DNA of 51,607 nt from Clostridiaceae bacterium (GTDB taxonomy: Bacteria; Bacillota; Clostridia; Oscillospirales; QAMX01): the NCBI GenBank assembly GCA_018384365.1, contig JAHAYX010000020.1:1-51607 (forward strand), read 5' to 3'. Each line of letters opens with the position of its first letter. The first letter of the stretch is position 1. Under the pieces are notes generated by a model. That model was not told the DNA's origin. It saw nothing but the letters and a program-made list of their open reading frames with translations, and searched no databases. Both the position numbers and the translations under genes were made by a program. This document shows positions 16,127 through 24,992 of the stretch, piece after piece.

Positions 16127-16906
16127 TTGGATTGGAACAAAGCAAAAAATCTGATTATCTTCCTGCTTGTCCTTGTCAATGTGTTCCTTCTGGGCAATAT
16201 GGCGTATCTGGCCTATAAAAAGGAAGCGGCGTCCCGCACTGCCGTGACGGAGCTGACGGCCTATCTGGCCTCGCGCGGCATCACGCTGGATGAGGATACG
16301 GTCCCGCGCGAAAATCCGGGGCGTACGGTACTTGTGCTGGAATATGAGGAAAAGCTGAACACGGCTGCGGCGCGGGTTTTGCTGGAGGATTCTGCACTTT
16401 CCGCCGGCGAAAACGGCGTGTATTCCAACGGTGCGGGCGAGATAAGCCTGAAACCGGGCGGCTATGTGGAAGCGCGCCTTGCCGGGGAGATGGACGCGAA
16501 GGAGTTCTTGCGCCTGCTTGCCAAAAGCGGCATCAACCTGCGGGATACCGGCGAAACGGCAGATACGATACAGTTCCAGGCGGTATTTGAAGAACTTCCG
16601 GTATTTAACTGCACGGTAACAGCCGGCCGGGAGGAACAGGGCTGGAATCTATCGGGGCGTATCTGCATGGGCAATGCTCTGCGCACGGACTCGGGCGCAG
16701 AACGGGACATTGAGGGGCTGCTTGTCGGCGTGACGCAGCGGCTGGCTTTACGAGGAACAACGCAGATTTATCAAATCGAAGCGGGCTGGGTGGCCGGTTC
16801 CATTTCCAATGTGGGACTGCGGCTGACGCCTGTTTATAAGCTGACGGCGGATTCGGATGATTATTATATCAACGCCGTCGATGGAACGCTGCTCAGCGTT
16901 GAATAA
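16127..16906 (+). CDS. yycI: WalK regulatory protein YycI
   Basis: A 259-residue single-pass membrane protein beginning MDWNKAKNLIIFLLVLVNVF, the very typical YycI N-terminus. The start codon is TTG at 16127 with ACGGAGG 6 nt upstream. The extracellular part ends VYKLTADSDDYYINAVDGTL, a YycI/YycH-like fold feature. It lies 27 bp after yycH in the wal unit. The usual next gene, the metallo-hydrolase yycJ/walJ, is not here; an ABC-F gene follows instead. Confidence 0.87.
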   Translation: MDWNKAKNLIIFLLVLVNVFLLGNMAYLAYKKEAASRTAVTELTAYLASRGITLDEDTVPRENPGRTVLVLEYEEKLNTAAARVLLEDSALSAGENGVYSNGAGEISLKPGGYVEARLAGEMDAKEFLRLLAKSGINLRDTGETADTIQFQAVFEELPVFNCTVTAGREEQGWNLSGRICMGNALRTDSGAERDIEGLLVGVTQRLALRGTTQIYQIEAGWVAGSISNVGLRLTPVYKLTADSDDYYINAVDGTLLSVE

Positions 16907-16921
16907 AAAGGATGAGTATTT

Positions 16922-18814
16922 TTGATTGATATTACAGTTTCTGAATTGAAGAAATCGTTTGGCACGTTTGATTTGCTGACGGACGTCAGCTTCGAGATTA
17001 ACGAGGGCGAAAAAGTCGGCCTGATCGGCAAAAACGGCGCCGGAAAAACGACCCTGATGAAGCTTCTGCGCGATGCGGCGGAAAATAAAGCCGTGATCGA
17101 CGGCGGAAGCATCACAATCAATCCGCGCGCGCGGATGGGCCTGATTGACCAGATTCCGGTCTTTCCGCCGGATTACACGGTGGAGCAGGTGATGCGCCTG
17201 GCGTTCCGGCGTTTTGACGAGATGAGCGCGGAAATTGCCCGCCTGGAGCAGGAAATGGCGCACGACCAGTCGCGTGCCATCATGGCGCGCTATGGCGCGC
17301 TGGTTTCCGAGTTTGAGCACAGCGGTGGCTATGACGTGGATTATGAGCTGGACCGCGTGGCGGCCGGTTTGCAGATCGATGCCGATATGCGCGCGCAGAG
17401 CTTTTATTCCCTCTCCGGCGGCGAGCAGACGCGCGTGAATCTGGCGCGCGTGATCCTGGAAAAAAGCGATATCCTGCTGCTGGACGAGCCGACGAACCAT
17501 TTGGACATCATGGCTGTCGAATGGCTCAGCGAATATATGAATACCTACCGCGGTACGGTGGTGCTGATTTCGCATGACCGTTGGTTTTTGGACCGCGTGG
17601 TCACGCGAATTATTGAAATTGAAAACGGCGTCAGCATGGAGTACTACGGCAATTACAGCTACTATGTGGTGGAAAAGGAGCGCCGCTATCAGGAGGCGCT
17701 GAAGCTCTGGACGGAACAGATGGAGGAGCGGGAACGGATGCTGGCCATGGCCCGGCGCTACCGTTCCTGGGCGACGGAGCAGGCAATCCACAAGGCCAAG
17801 GTCGTGGAGCACAAGATCGAACGCATGACCATCGCCGACCGGCCGCGCCGCCAGCGCGTCCTGCGCGCAAAACTCGGCGAGGTGGAGTTCCGCGCGGACG
17901 AAGCACTGAAGTTTTTTGACGTCAGCAAGCGTTACGAGGATAACCAGGTGCTTTCCTCGGTCTCCGGTCTGATCAACGGCGGCGAACGGGTGTGTATTTA
18001 CGGCCCGAACGGCTGCGGAAAATCAACGCTTTTGAACATTTTGACCGGTTCGCTCAAGCCGGACAGCGGCCGCGTGACCTTCGGCCTGCAAACAAAGTGG
18101 GCGTACCTGCCGCAGATCGTGAAGTTTGACAATATGGAGCGCAGCGTGTTGGATACGCTGCTGTATACGCTCCCCATTGATGTAAAAGAGGCGCGAAACC
18201 GCCTTGGCACGTATCAATTCCAGGGAGACGACGTGTTCAAACCGCTCTCCGTCCTGTCCGGCGGCGAACTGTCGCGTTTGAAACTTTGTATCTTGATGTA
18301 CAACGACTTAAACTTCCTGATTCTCGACGAGCCAACGAACCATCTGGATCTGGCTTCGCGTGAATGGCTGGAGGATTTGCTGGATGGCTTCGGCGGCGTA
18401 CTGCTTTTTGTCTCGCACGACCGGTATTTCGTCACACGCTTTGCAACGCGCATCTGGGAACTGGAAGATGGCAAGATCACCGATTACCGCATGGGCTTTG
18501 AGGAGTATCGCGCGGCAAAGGTTCGTGCGGCCATACAGGCGGCTGCCGCAAAACCGGTAAAACAGGCGGTGAAAACGGATGCACCGCGTGCGCGCACCGG
18601 CGCAGAAAGTCCCGCAAAAGAAATGCGGCGTCTCCAGCGCCGCCGGGAGAATGCCGGGCGGGAAGCTGCCATGCTGGAAGCGAAGATTGCGGAGCTGGAT
18701 GCCGCAATCGAGGCCAATGCTTCGGACTATGAGGCACTCAACCGGTTCCTGACGGAAAAAGAAGAGCTGGAAGAGCGTCTGCTCGAATGTTACGAGCTTT
18801 TGGAAAACGTGTGA
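16922..18814 (+). CDS. ABC-F family ATPase
   Basis: A cytoplasmic protein with two ABC domains and no membrane part; ABC-F proteins work on ribosomes (EttA, Uup, YfmR types) or give antibiotic protection. Walker A GKNGAGKTT (about 36-44), signature LSGGEQTRVNLARV (about 163), LLLDEPTNHLD; second Walker A GPNGCGKST (about 361), signature LSGGELSRLKL, LILDEPTNHLDL. The linker between domains is long and charged with an RRYRSW segment. The C-terminal 110 residues form a coiled coil with an Ala/Lys-rich link, as in Uup/YfmR. 630 residues. The start is TTG at 16922 with AAGGATGAG upstream, giving MIDITVSELKKSFG. It lies 15 bp after yycI. A resistance role cannot be excluded. Confidence 0.92.
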   Translation: MIDITVSELKKSFGTFDLLTDVSFEINEGEKVGLIGKNGAGKTTLMKLLRDAAENKAVIDGGSITINPRARMGLIDQIPVFPPDYTVEQVMRLAFRRFDEMSAEIARLEQEMAHDQSRAIMARYGALVSEFEHSGGYDVDYELDRVAAGLQIDADMRAQSFYSLSGGEQTRVNLARVILEKSDILLLDEPTNHLDIMAVEWLSEYMNTYRGTVVLISHDRWFLDRVVTRIIEIENGVSMEYYGNYSYYVVEKERRYQEALKLWTEQMEERERMLAMARRYRSWATEQAIHKAKVVEHKIERMTIADRPRRQRVLRAKLGEVEFRADEALKFFDVSKRYEDNQVLSSVSGLINGGERVCIYGPNGCGKSTLLNILTGSLKPDSGRVTFGLQTKWAYLPQIVKFDNMERSVLDTLLYTLPIDVKEARNRLGTYQFQGDDVFKPLSVLSGGELSRLKLCILMYNDLNFLILDEPTNHLDLASREWLEDLLDGFGGVLLFVSHDRYFVTRFATRIWELEDGKITDYRMGFEEYRAAKVRAAIQAAAAKPVKQAVKTDAPRARTGAESPAKEMRRLQRRRENAGREAAMLEAKIAELDAAIEANASDYEALNRFLTEKEELEERLLECYELLENV

Positions 18815-18857
18815 GCAAGACGGTCCGCACGGAAAAATCGGCAGAAAGGGAACGAAG

Positions 18858-19415
18858 ATGATTATCGAAACAGAAAGACTGCTGCTGCGTCCGTTCACCC
18901 GGGACGATGCTGCGGATTTACTTGCGTATTTACGGGAACCTGCGGTGAATTGCTTTGCCTGTATGAAGCTGAATACCCAGGCAGAAGCCGAAAAAGCAGC
19001 CGCCGCGCGTGCGGAGGATCCGGAACTGTATCTCGCGATCGTATTGAAGGAGAGCGGAAAAGTGATTGGGGAAATCTTTGCGCACGCAGAACATACAGAT
19101 CCCGAAGGCGGGCCAAAGGATACTTATTCTCCATGCTGGATGCTGAATCAGGCATATCAGGGAAAGGGGTATATGTACGAAGCGGCCCAGGCATATTATG
19201 ACTATTTATTCAATACGCTGAACGCAAGACGAATTTATCTTTATACGGAGGACTACAATCTCGCCTGCCAGAAGCTGAGCGAAAGGCTGGGCATGAGAAA
19301 AGAGGGCCTTTTTATGGAGTTTGTCTCCTTTGTCAAGGATGAGGCCGGAAACCCGATTTACGAAAATACCTGTCAATATGCGATCTTGAAAAAAGAGTGG
19401 GAAAATCGCGCCTGA
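18858..19415 (+). CDS. GNAT-family N-acetyltransferase, RimJ/RimL type
   Basis: A 185-residue acetyl-CoA-dependent enzyme beginning MIIETERLLLRPFTRDDAAD, the standard start of RimJ/RimL-like proteins. The acetyl-CoA region is seen in YQGKGYMYEAAQAYYDYLF and the end in NLACQKLSERLGMRKEGLF. Substrate unknown. It is the last gene of the Nudix-wal-ABC-F run and ends at a clean terminator. Confidence 0.88.
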   Translation: MIIETERLLLRPFTRDDAADLLAYLREPAVNCFACMKLNTQAEAEKAAAARAEDPELYLAIVLKESGKVIGEIFAHAEHTDPEGGPKDTYSPCWMLNQAYQGKGYMYEAAQAYYDYLFNTLNARRIYLYTEDYNLACQKLSERLGMRKEGLFMEFVSFVKDEAGNPIYENTCQYAILKKEWENRA

Positions 19416-19465
19416 CGGCTGGATGCAGTGTGCGGCCAGCCTGAAACAGATGGATCTGAAAAACG

Positions 19466-19499
19466 AAAAGCCCGAAGCTTAAAAAGCTTCGGGCTTTTT
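19466..19499 (+). terminator. Terminator of the wal region unit
   Basis: AAAAGCCCGAAGCTT (19466-19480), a 3-nt loop, then the perfect complement ending in five T. Confidence 0.92.
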
Positions 19500-19524
19500 G
19501 CATATGGCAAACATAACGCTATGA

Positions 19525-20346
19525 TCAGTTTTCCAAAACAGAAGCAATCAGTTCCTCCGTGGAGAAGGCTTTGCTGGGCAGCTCCAGACAGCGGCAGCGG
19601 AAAAGCTGCGCGATGATGTTATCCTCGATGCGGATGCGCCGGCTGAAGTGCAAAAGCAGGTCCTCAAATGAGGAAAAACCGTGATGGCGGCCATACGGGG
19701 AATTGCACAGATACTCCAGCATCATCCGGTACCAGATTTCTTCGCCCTGTTCGTTCACGCGCTCCTGCTTGATATGTCGGATGTTTTCGGCAATGTCTGC
19801 GGGCCGCAGCCGGATGAGACAGACAGTCTCCTGGTCCATACACGCAAACAGTTCCTGATAAAAAGCCAGAATCTGCGCGTCCTCATATTCCGCAAAGAGA
19901 ATCAGTTCCTCCACGATGTTCTGGAACAGGGAACATTCAAAGATACTGCCGTGACGGGCTGTGCGTTCTGCGGCGAAAAAAGTGGTAAAACGGCGCAGGA
20001 CAATCTCGCGGAAGCTGTTCACATCGCGCCGCCCCGCATAAATCTCAAATTGTGACATTTGGTCGTAAAAAGAGGCGTCTTTTGTATGGATCTGCGTATA
20101 CGCGGTGATCACATTCGCCTCTTCCGCGACGGAATGCGCACGGATTTCGGGTTCCAGCGCCGGAAAACGTCGCAGAATGTCTGCATAGTCGTCCTGGGTC
20201 ATATAGGAACACCAGGCCAGCTCCACTGGGGAGATGTCGCCCTCCCGATACTGGCGATAATAGGGCAGATTTCGGGACAGGGCCGCGGCCAGTGTGGATT
20301 TCCCGCTGCCGGGAATGCCCTCGATAAAATAATAAGGATAGGTCAT
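19525..20346 (-). CDS. P-loop NTPase, kinase-like, function unknown
   Basis: A 273-residue protein with an N-terminal Walker A FIEGIPGSGKST (G10-S17) and downstream segments SYMTQDDYADILRRF, FECSLFQN and CLIRLRPADIAENIRHIKQER, an overall layout like nucleoside or thymidylate-type kinases. I cannot name the substrate. The start at 20346 has AGGAGG 5 nt upstream; the open frame extends 13 codons more without support. It has its own promoter and a 150-nt leader with a five-codon upstream ORF. Confidence 0.75.
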   Translation of the reverse strand: MTYPYYFIEGIPGSGKSTLAAALSRNLPYYRQYREGDISPVELAWCSYMTQDDYADILRRFPALEPEIRAHSVAEEANVITAYTQIHTKDASFYDQMSQFEIYAGRRDVNSFREIVLRRFTTFFAAERTARHGSIFECSLFQNIVEELILFAEYEDAQILAFYQELFACMDQETVCLIRLRPADIAENIRHIKQERVNEQGEEIWYRMMLEYLCNSPYGRHHGFSSFEDLLLHFSRRIRIEDNIIAQLFRCRCLELPSKAFSTEELIASVLEN

Positions 20347-20459
20347 GAATCCTCCTGCCGTTTCTACGGCTGCGCAGCGAAACACCCGGCAGGAATTTGG
20401 GTGACGGAAGGCTCAGGCTGATACTCCGCGCTGCGTGGAAAAGGGTGGAATCTCCAGAA

Positions 20460-20477
20460 TCAACCGTTTCTTCTCAT
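20460..20477 (-). CDS. Five-codon upstream ORF
   Basis: ATG at 20477 with a strong GGGAGG 6 nt upstream, coding MRRNG then TGA. It lies in the leader of the P-loop gene. The same frame stays open for 31 codons past the TGA to a TAG at 20366-20364. The strength of the ribosome site is the only reason to list it. Confidence 0.35.
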   Translation of the reverse strand: MRRNG

Positions 20478-20505
20478 GTCACACCTCCCGCCAAAGCCTG
20501 GTTCC

Positions 20506-20534
20506 AGCATAACACAGACCGCCTGCGCTGTCAA
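20506..20534 (-). promoter_or_regulatory. Sigma-A promoter of the P-loop gene
   Basis: Minus strand TTGACA (20534-20529), 17 bp, TATGCT (20511-20506). Confidence 0.75.
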
Positions 20535-20554
20535 ACAGGGGTTCGGAGGTTTTG

Positions 20555-20592
20555 AAAAAAGCGCCGCAGTCATTCCCGTACTGCGGCGCTTT
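20555..20592 (-). terminator. Terminator of the pyr operon
   Basis: Stem 20558-20570 with 20580-20592 (13 bp), 9-nt loop, T-tract on the minus strand. It lies immediately after pyrI. Confidence 0.9.
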
Positions 20593-20594
20593 GC

Positions 20595-21026
20595 TTATTC
20601 TTCTTCGCTGCGTTTGCCTGCCGTATCACAATAAATACAGCGGTAAACGCCGCGCTCCCGGTTTGTCAGCCGGAAAATATGCGGGATTTCGCGCTCGCTC
20701 GTTACGATGCAGCGCGGGTTTTTGCAGAAAATAACGTTTTCCACCTGCTCCGGCAGTTCCAGATGCCGCTTTTCGACCAATACGCCGTCCCGGATGATAT
20801 TCACGGTGGCGCCGGGATCGATATACCCAAGCACATCCAGGTCCACGCTCAGTTCCTCGTCGATTTTGATGATGTCCTTGCGGCCCATCTTCTCGCTGGG
20901 GGCATTTTTAATGATGGCGACAGAGCATTTCAGACGGTCCAGGTGCAGCAGATTATAAAGCTCCATGCTGCGTCCGGCTTTGATATGGTCGATGACGATG
21001 CCGTTTTTAATGGAATCAATAATCAT
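20595..21026 (-). CDS. pyrI: Aspartate carbamoyltransferase regulatory subunit
   Basis: A 143-residue protein that binds nucleotide effectors and holds the catalytic trimers of PyrB together, giving feedback control. N-terminal GIVIDHIKAGRSMELYNLL, then PSEKMGRKDIIKIDE, and a C-terminal zinc site of four cysteines, Cys101, Cys106, Cys130 and Cys133, that contacts PyrB. The ATG directly follows the pyrB stop. Last gene of the operon. Confidence 0.96.
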   Translation of the reverse strand: MIIDSIKNGIVIDHIKAGRSMELYNLLHLDRLKCSVAIIKNAPSEKMGRKDIIKIDEELSVDLDVLGYIDPGATVNIIRDGVLVEKRHLELPEQVENVIFCKNPRCIVTSEREIPHIFRLTNRERGVYRCIYCDTAGKRSEEE

Positions 21027-21941
21027 TTACGCCACCTCCAGCAGCATGAGGATCAGCGCCATGCGCATGTACTTGCCATAGAGCACCTGCTTGAAATAGC
21101 AGGCGCGCGGATCATCGTCCACGGCGCCCGTGATTTCCCCGACGCGGGGCAGGGGGTGCATGATGGCAAGATCCTGCTTGGCGTTTACGAGTTTTTCCGG
21201 GGTGAGGATATAGCTGTCTTTCAGGCGGATATAGTCCGCCTCGTTGAAGAAGCGCTCGCGCTGCACGCGCGTCATATACAGAATATCAAGCTCCGGCATG
21301 GCTGCTTCTAAATCGGTCGTTTCATAGAAGGAAAAACCGCCGCGCTGTAAAACATCGGTTTTGATATAATCCGGCAGGACAAGCTCATCCGGGGAAATCA
21401 GCACAAAACGCACGTCCTCGTAGCGGGACAGGGCGCTGATCAGCGAATGAACCGTGCGGCCGAACTTCAAGTCGCCGCAGAGACCGACCGTCAGGCCGGA
21501 GAAACGGCCCTTTTCGCGGTGAATCGTGAGCAGATCGGCCAGTGTCTGCGTCGGGTGGTTATGGCCGCCGTCACCGGCGTTGATAACCGGCACCCAGGAT
21601 TTCCGGGAGGCGACGAGCGGCGCGCCTTCCTTCGGATGACGCATCGCGATGATATCCGCATAGCAGCTTACGGTGCGTACGGTGTCTGCGATGCTCTCCC
21701 CCTTGGCGGCGGAACTGGACATGGCTTCGGAGAAACCGATCACATGGCCGCCCAGCTCGTACATGGCAGCCTCGAAGCTCAGACGCGTGCGGGTGGAAGG
21801 CTCGAAAAAGAGCGTGGCAAGCTTTTTGCCGCGGCATTTTTCCGCATATTTCGCGGGATTTGCAATGATGTCGTCCGCCGTGCGGATCAGGGATGCAATT
21901 TCATCGACTGAAAGGTCGAGAATGTCGATCAGGCTCCTCAT
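21027..21941 (-). CDS. pyrB: Aspartate carbamoyltransferase catalytic subunit
   Basis: Joins carbamoyl phosphate and aspartate into carbamoyl aspartate. 304 residues with the carbamoyl-phosphate loop [22 protein letters not shown] and [11 protein letters not shown] motifs. It overlaps the pyrE stop by 4 bp and touches pyrI, so the two subunits are made side by side. Confidence 0.97.
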   Translation of the reverse strand: MRSLIDILDLSVDEIASLIRTADDIIANPAKYAEKCRGKKLATLFFEPSTRTRLSFEAAMYELGGHVIGFSEAMSSSAAKGESIADTVRTVSCYADIIAMRHPKEGAPLVASRKSWVPVINAGDGGHNHPTQTLADLLTIHREKGRFSGLTVGLCGDLKFGRTVHSLISALSRYEDVRFVLISPDELVLPDYIKTDVLQRGGFSFYETTDLEAAMPELDILYMTRVQRERFFNEADYIRLKDSYILTPEKLVNAKQDLAIMHPLPRVGEITGAVDDDPRACYFKQVLYGKYMRMALILMLLEVA

Positions 21942-22594
21942 GCTTTGGCTCCGTTCACTGTGAGGTAGTTCCGGATGCGGGCAACGTTCTCCGCATTGGC
22001 GGGATCCTCTTCGAGGAACTCGATGATGTCATACACATCCACGACGGAATAAACCGGGAAGCCGTATTCCTGCTCCAGCTCCGCCATGGCGGACATTTCG
22101 GTGCGGCCCTTTTCCTTGCGGTCTACCATGACGAATACGGCGGCGATTTTCACGCTCTCCAGATGCTTCAGATTTTCCATGCTCTCGCGAATGGCAGTAC
22201 CGGCAGTGATGACATCCTCCACGATGACAACTTCCTCACCGGCCTTCGGCACATAACCAACGAACACGCCGCCCTCGCCGTGGTCCTTTTCCTCCTTGCG
22301 GTTGAAGAAAAACGGCACATCCAGATCCTCGCGGGAAAGTGCGGAGGCAACCGACACGGCAATCGGAATGCCCTTATAGGCCGGTCCGTACAGCACTGTG
22401 CGCTTTTTCCCGACCTTTTCCAGATAGGCTCTGGCGTAAAATTCGCCCAAACGGCAAATCTGGCTGCCGGTCTTTATATCGCCGGCGTTGATGAAATAGG
22501 GGATCTTCCGGCCGCTCTTTGCGGTGAAGTCACCGAACTTCAAAACGCCTGCAGACTGCAAAAATTCGATAAATTCTCTTTTGTAGCTTTCCAT
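21938..22594 (-). CDS. pyrE: Orotate phosphoribosyltransferase
   Basis: Converts orotate and PRPP into orotidine 5'-phosphate. 218 residues with the PRPP-binding loop [17 protein letters not shown] and the [13 protein letters not shown] catalytic loop region. It overlaps pyrB by 4 bp; 41 bp separate it from pyrF upstream. Confidence 0.96.
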   Translation of the reverse strand: MESYKREFIEFLQSAGVLKFGDFTAKSGRKIPYFINAGDIKTGSQICRLGEFYARAYLEKVGKKRTVLYGPAYKGIPIAVSVASALSREDLDVPFFFNRKEEKDHGEGGVFVGYVPKAGEEVVIVEDVITAGTAIRESMENLKHLESVKIAAVFVMVDRKEKGRTEMSAMAELEQEYGFPVYSVVDVYDIIEFLEEDPANAENVARIRNYLTVNGAKA

Positions 22595-22635
22595 AACGCT
22601 CCTCCAGTAAGTTAATCTTCGGTTCGGGCGGTGAT

Positions 22636-23334
22636 TCAGCCGATAAAGTCGGCGACACAGCGACGGTATGCGGCAACGGGGTCCTCTGCACGAGTGATCG
22701 GACGGCCGACCACGATGAAATCGGAGCCCAGCTCCTTCGCACGGGCGGGCGTGGCAATACGGGACTGATCGCCGATGTCGCCATCAGCAAAGCGCACGCC
22801 GGGCGTGACGGTCAGGAAGTCCGCGCCGCAGACTTCTTTCACGCGTGCTGCCTCAAGCGGTGAGCAGACGACGCCGTCGAGTCCGGCTTTTTTGGTGTTT
22901 CGTGCATAATGCGCGACTACTTCTTCTATGGGACGCTCGATGAGAAGGTCCTCGCGCATACGTTCCTCGCTGGTGGAAGTGAGCTGCGTTACGCCGATGA
23001 GCAGCGGACGGGTGCCATCCGGACGCATGAGGCCTTCCAGAGCGGCTTCCATCATGGCGATCGTGCCGCCGGCATGCAGGTTGCACATATCCACGTCGAG
23101 CGAGGACAGCACAGCCATGGCGCTCTTCACCGTGTTGGGAATGTCGTGCAGTTTCAGATCCAGGAAGATCTTGTGTCCGCGGGACTTCAGTTCGCGCACG
23201 ATGGACGGGCCCTCCGCATAAAAAAGCTCCATGCCGATCTTCAGATACGGCTTTTCCTCGGTGAAACGGTCCAGAAACGCAAGGGTTTCTGCACGGTTTT
23301 TAAAATCGCAGGCAATAATCACGTCACGGTTCAT
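22636..23334 (-). CDS. pyrF: Orotidine-5'-phosphate decarboxylase
   Basis: Last step to UMP. 232 residues of type-1 PyrF; the catalytic [11 protein letters not shown] motif and the phosphate-binding [12 protein letters not shown] and [12 protein letters not shown] stretches are present. The ATG abuts the pyrD stop. Confidence 0.96.
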   Translation of the reverse strand: MNRDVIIACDFKNRAETLAFLDRFTEEKPYLKIGMELFYAEGPSIVRELKSRGHKIFLDLKLHDIPNTVKSAMAVLSSLDVDMCNLHAGGTIAMMEAALEGLMRPDGTRPLLIGVTQLTSTSEERMREDLLIERPIEEVVAHYARNTKKAGLDGVVCSPLEAARVKEVCGADFLTVTPGVRFADGDIGDQSRIATPARAKELGSDFIVVGRPITRAEDPVAAYRRCVADFIG

Positions 23335-24246
23335 TTAATGTGCACCTCCAATAATTTCCTGTAAGCTGTGGATACCGAGCGATTCCATCACGCCCGGCAG
23401 TTCGTTTATGATATCGCGGCAGGCATAGGGATTGACCAGATTTGCCGCACCCACCTGCACGGCGGTGGCGCCGGCCAGCATCATTTCAATCACATCGCGG
23501 GCGCTGGATACACCGCCCATGCCGATCACGGGAACGGAAACCGCTTCTGCGACCTGATAAACCATGCGTACGGCGACGGGGAAGATGGCGCTGCCGGAAA
23601 AACCGCCCATTTTATTTGCGATGACGGGACGGCGGGTGCGCAGATCAATGCGCATCCCCAGCAGGGTGTTGATCAGGCTGATGCCGTCCGCTCCGGCCTG
23701 TTCGCAGGCGGCGGCGATGGAGACAATGTCCGTCACATTGGGCGAGAGTTTGATATAGATCGGCTTTTTCGTAACACGGCGCACTTCCCGCGTGACGAGC
23801 GCGGCGGATTCCGGCGAAACGCCGAAGCTCATGCCGCCGTTATGCACGTTGGGGCAGCTGACGTTGACCTCAATCAGGCCAACGCAGTCCTCTTTTTCAA
23901 TTTTTGCGCAGCATTCCACGTATTCCTCCACGGAAAAACCGGAAATATTGGCGATGACCGGTTTGTGGAACACTTCGCGCATACGCGGCAGCTCCTGCGA
24001 GATCACTGCGTCAATGCCGGGATTCTGCAGGCCGACGGAATTGATCATCCCGGCGGGACATTCGGCAATACGCGGCAGCGGGTTGCCATAGCGCGGCTCG
24101 CGCGTCGTGCCCTTGAAGGAAAAGGAACCCAGAATATTGATGTCATATAACTCGGCAAACTCATAGCCGTAGCCAAACGTGCCGCTGGCCGGGATCACAG
24201 GGTTATCAAGCGTCAGACCACTCAGGGTCACACGGGTGTCTACCAT
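23335..24246 (-). CDS. pyrD: Dihydroorotate dehydrogenase, NAD-linked catalytic subunit
   Basis: FMN enzyme oxidising dihydroorotate to orotate; works with PyrK as a heterotetramer that passes electrons to NAD. 303 residues with NPVIPASGTFGYG, the catalytic cysteine in VNVSCPNV, and GMGGVSSARDVIEMMLAGATAVQVGAA. It overlaps the pyrK stop by a few bases, as expected for two subunits of one complex. Confidence 0.96.
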   Translation of the reverse strand: MVDTRVTLSGLTLDNPVIPASGTFGYGYEFAELYDINILGSFSFKGTTREPRYGNPLPRIAECPAGMINSVGLQNPGIDAVISQELPRMREVFHKPVIANISGFSVEEYVECCAKIEKEDCVGLIEVNVSCPNVHNGGMSFGVSPESAALVTREVRRVTKKPIYIKLSPNVTDIVSIAAACEQAGADGISLINTLLGMRIDLRTRRPVIANKMGGFSGSAIFPVAVRMVYQVAEAVSVPVIGMGGVSSARDVIEMMLAGATAVQVGAANLVNPYACRDIINELPGVMESLGIHSLQEIIGGAH

Positions 24247-24980
24247 ACGATCTCCTCCTTTTCGAGCACCGGGCCATCACGGCAGATGCGCTTATAGCCG
24301 TATTTCGTTTTGCAGCTGCAGCCCATGCAGGCGCCGAAGCCGCAGCCCATGCGGGCTTCGAAGCTGTATTGCCCGGAGCTGTCCGTTGCGCCATACAGCG
24401 CGCGAAGCATGGGTTCCGGACCGCAGGTGTACACGTAATCATACGGGATCGCCGCGCTGCGCAGTGCATCCGTAACAAAGCCGCGCACACCGGCGCTGCC
24501 GTCAGCCGTTGCAACCGTGACGGGCACGCCCATTGCCTGGAATTCGGCCGTCAGGAAAACGTCCGCCGCCGTATTAAAGCCCAGAATGACGTGCGGCGCT
24601 TTGCCTGCGGCGAGCAATTCGCGCGTGAGGCGGTAAAGCGGGGGCGCACCGACGCCGCCGCCTACGACGAGCGGATGCTCGCCGGATTTTGTCACATCAA
24701 AGCCGTTGCCAAGGCCTGTCAGGACGTCGAGCGTTTCGCCCGGGGTCATGCCGCTCATGCGGCGCGTGCCTTCGCCCACAACTTTATAATAAATCAGCAC
24801 GCCGGATTCGTCGTAATCGGCGATGGAAATGGGACGGCGGAGGAAAAGTCCATCCAGCGCAATATTCAAAAACTGTCCGGGGCGGGAAAACGCAGCGGTG
24901 TTCCCTTCAAGACGCATCCGGAATACATCGCGCGCTGCGGGTGTATTTTCCCGGATGGTGTAAAGTTCGCGTATGTTCAT
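24240..24980 (-). CDS. pyrK: Dihydroorotate dehydrogenase electron-transfer subunit
   Basis: Carries FAD and a [2Fe-2S] cluster for PyrD. 246 residues: FAD-binding RRPISIADYDE, NAD-binding VVGGGVGAPPLYRL, and the cysteine cluster CGFGACMGCSCKT plus a later Cys. 12 bp after carB. Confidence 0.95.
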   Translation of the reverse strand: MNIRELYTIRENTPAARDVFRMRLEGNTAAFSRPGQFLNIALDGLFLRRPISIADYDESGVLIYYKVVGEGTRRMSGMTPGETLDVLTGLGNGFDVTKSGEHPLVVGGGVGAPPLYRLTRELLAAGKAPHVILGFNTAADVFLTAEFQAMGVPVTVATADGSAGVRGFVTDALRSAAIPYDYVYTCGPEPMLRALYGATDSSGQYSFEARMGCGFGACMGCSCKTKYGYKRICRDGPVLEKEEIVW

Positions 24981-24992
24981 TTTCAGACTCCT

